Part shown: positions 12,276-12,425 of the stretch, one piece after another
How the letters are laid out: the number at the start of each line of letters is the position of its first letter
Numbering within the stretch: position 1 is the stretch's first letter
From: Thermoprotei archaeon
GTDB taxonomy: Archaea > Thermoproteota > Thermoprotei > Thermofilales > B15-G2
Direction of reading: 5' to 3'
Assembly (NCBI GenBank): GCA_003649445.1
Contig: QMRV01000057.1
Span: 1 to 12,425 of the forward strand
DNA: 12,425 nucleotides
Made by a program: the position numbers and the translations under genes
Notes under the pieces: generated by a model
What the model saw: the letters and a program-made list of their open reading frames with translations, nothing else
Databases searched by the model: none
What the model was told of the DNA's origin: nothing

Positions 12276-12425
12276 ATGGGAGAAATACCCAAACCGAGTA
12301 TTGTTGTTGTCGGTGTTGGTGGTTGTGGTTGTAATACTTTGAATAGGTTGTATGAGGTTGGTGCTACTGAAGATGTTTTAGCTGTTGCTGTTCATACTGA
12401 GGCTGTTCACTTACAGTCAGTTAAA
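12276..12425 (+). CDS. FtsZ-family GTPase, paralogue 5, N-terminal part (cut by window end)
   Basis: Fifty codons are visible from ATG 12276, with GGAG at 12265-12268. The protein begins MGEIPKPSIVVVGVGGCGCN, so T1 (GVGGCGCN) is canonical. It continues through a helix to AVAVHTEAVHL, where the T3 loop NTD is HTE. The protein runs off the window, so T4-T7 cannot be seen. Codons end strongly in T (GTT, GGT, GCT), unlike paralogues 2 and 4. Same-strand spacing of 4 nt continues the operon. Confidence 0.88.
   Translation, partial: MGEIPKPSIVVVGVGGCGCNTLNRLYEVGATEDVLAVAVHTEAVHLQSVK

Noticed and set aside
1..12425. CRISPR array, insertion sequence, tRNA or rRNA
   Set aside because: No direct repeat with regular spacers, no transposase frame with terminal repeats, and no tRNA or rRNA motif was seen on either strand.

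Overview
The window reads as an A+T-rich piece of a thermophilic archaeal chromosome. The evidence is TATA-type promoters with very short 5' leaders, Shine-Dalgarno sites of the form GGTGAT, heavy use of AGA/AGG and ATA codons, and archaeal protein architectures (a MoeA fused to a PBP-like domain, a stand-alone PRC-barrel protein, FtsZ without a bacterial division cluster). A lineage in or near the TACK group is plausible. I recall multiple FtsZ paralogues being reported for Korarchaeota, but the assignment here is inference, not proof.

Region 1 (1-4820, + strand) is a molybdenum/tungsten cofactor (pyranopterin) operon. It holds the 3' end of a probable moaE, two MoeA paralogues in tandem (the second with a C-terminal PBP-like ligand-binding domain), moaA and moaC. 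Together these cover GTP to cyclic pyranopterin (MoaA, MoaC), dithiolene formation (MoaE) and metal insertion (MoeA). Adjacent genes overlap or nearly touch, and a perfect 19-bp dyad lies just upstream of the first moeA.

Region 2 (4817-5845, - strand) has no intact gene but holds three successive relics, each with its own reading-frame lesions. From upstream to downstream on the minus strand they are an unrecognised ~94-codon gene, a Roadblock/LC7-domain gene, and an unrecognised ~106-codon gene. Nested inverted repeats and a TATA-like box sit upstream of them (5845-5920). The rest of the gap to 6110 holds only the pyk promoter.

Region 3 (6082-7493) is a single pyruvate kinase gene that looks leaderless.

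Region 4 (7691 to the window end, + strand) is the most notable part. It is a compact operon with four complete FtsZ-family genes and the start of a fifth, interleaved with two small genes: an unrecognised 97-residue protein and a 79-residue PRC-barrel protein. Spacing is 4-10 nt throughout. At three junctions the TGA stop codon lies inside the next gene's GGTGAT ribosome-binding site. The FtsZ copies differ at the T7 (catalytic) loop. Copy 1 keeps both catalytic aspartates but has altered T1 and T7 residues (Gly to Asp, Asn to Arg). Copies 2-4 keep canonical GTP-binding loops but have lost the second T7 aspartate (to Asn, Asn, Ser). This pattern suggests division of labour in mixed filaments, analogous in logic to alpha/beta-tubulin. 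The PRC-barrel gene echoes the PRC-barrel division proteins of haloarchaea. All four complete copies end at the FtsZ core without a long C-terminal tail, so partner proteins may provide membrane attachment.
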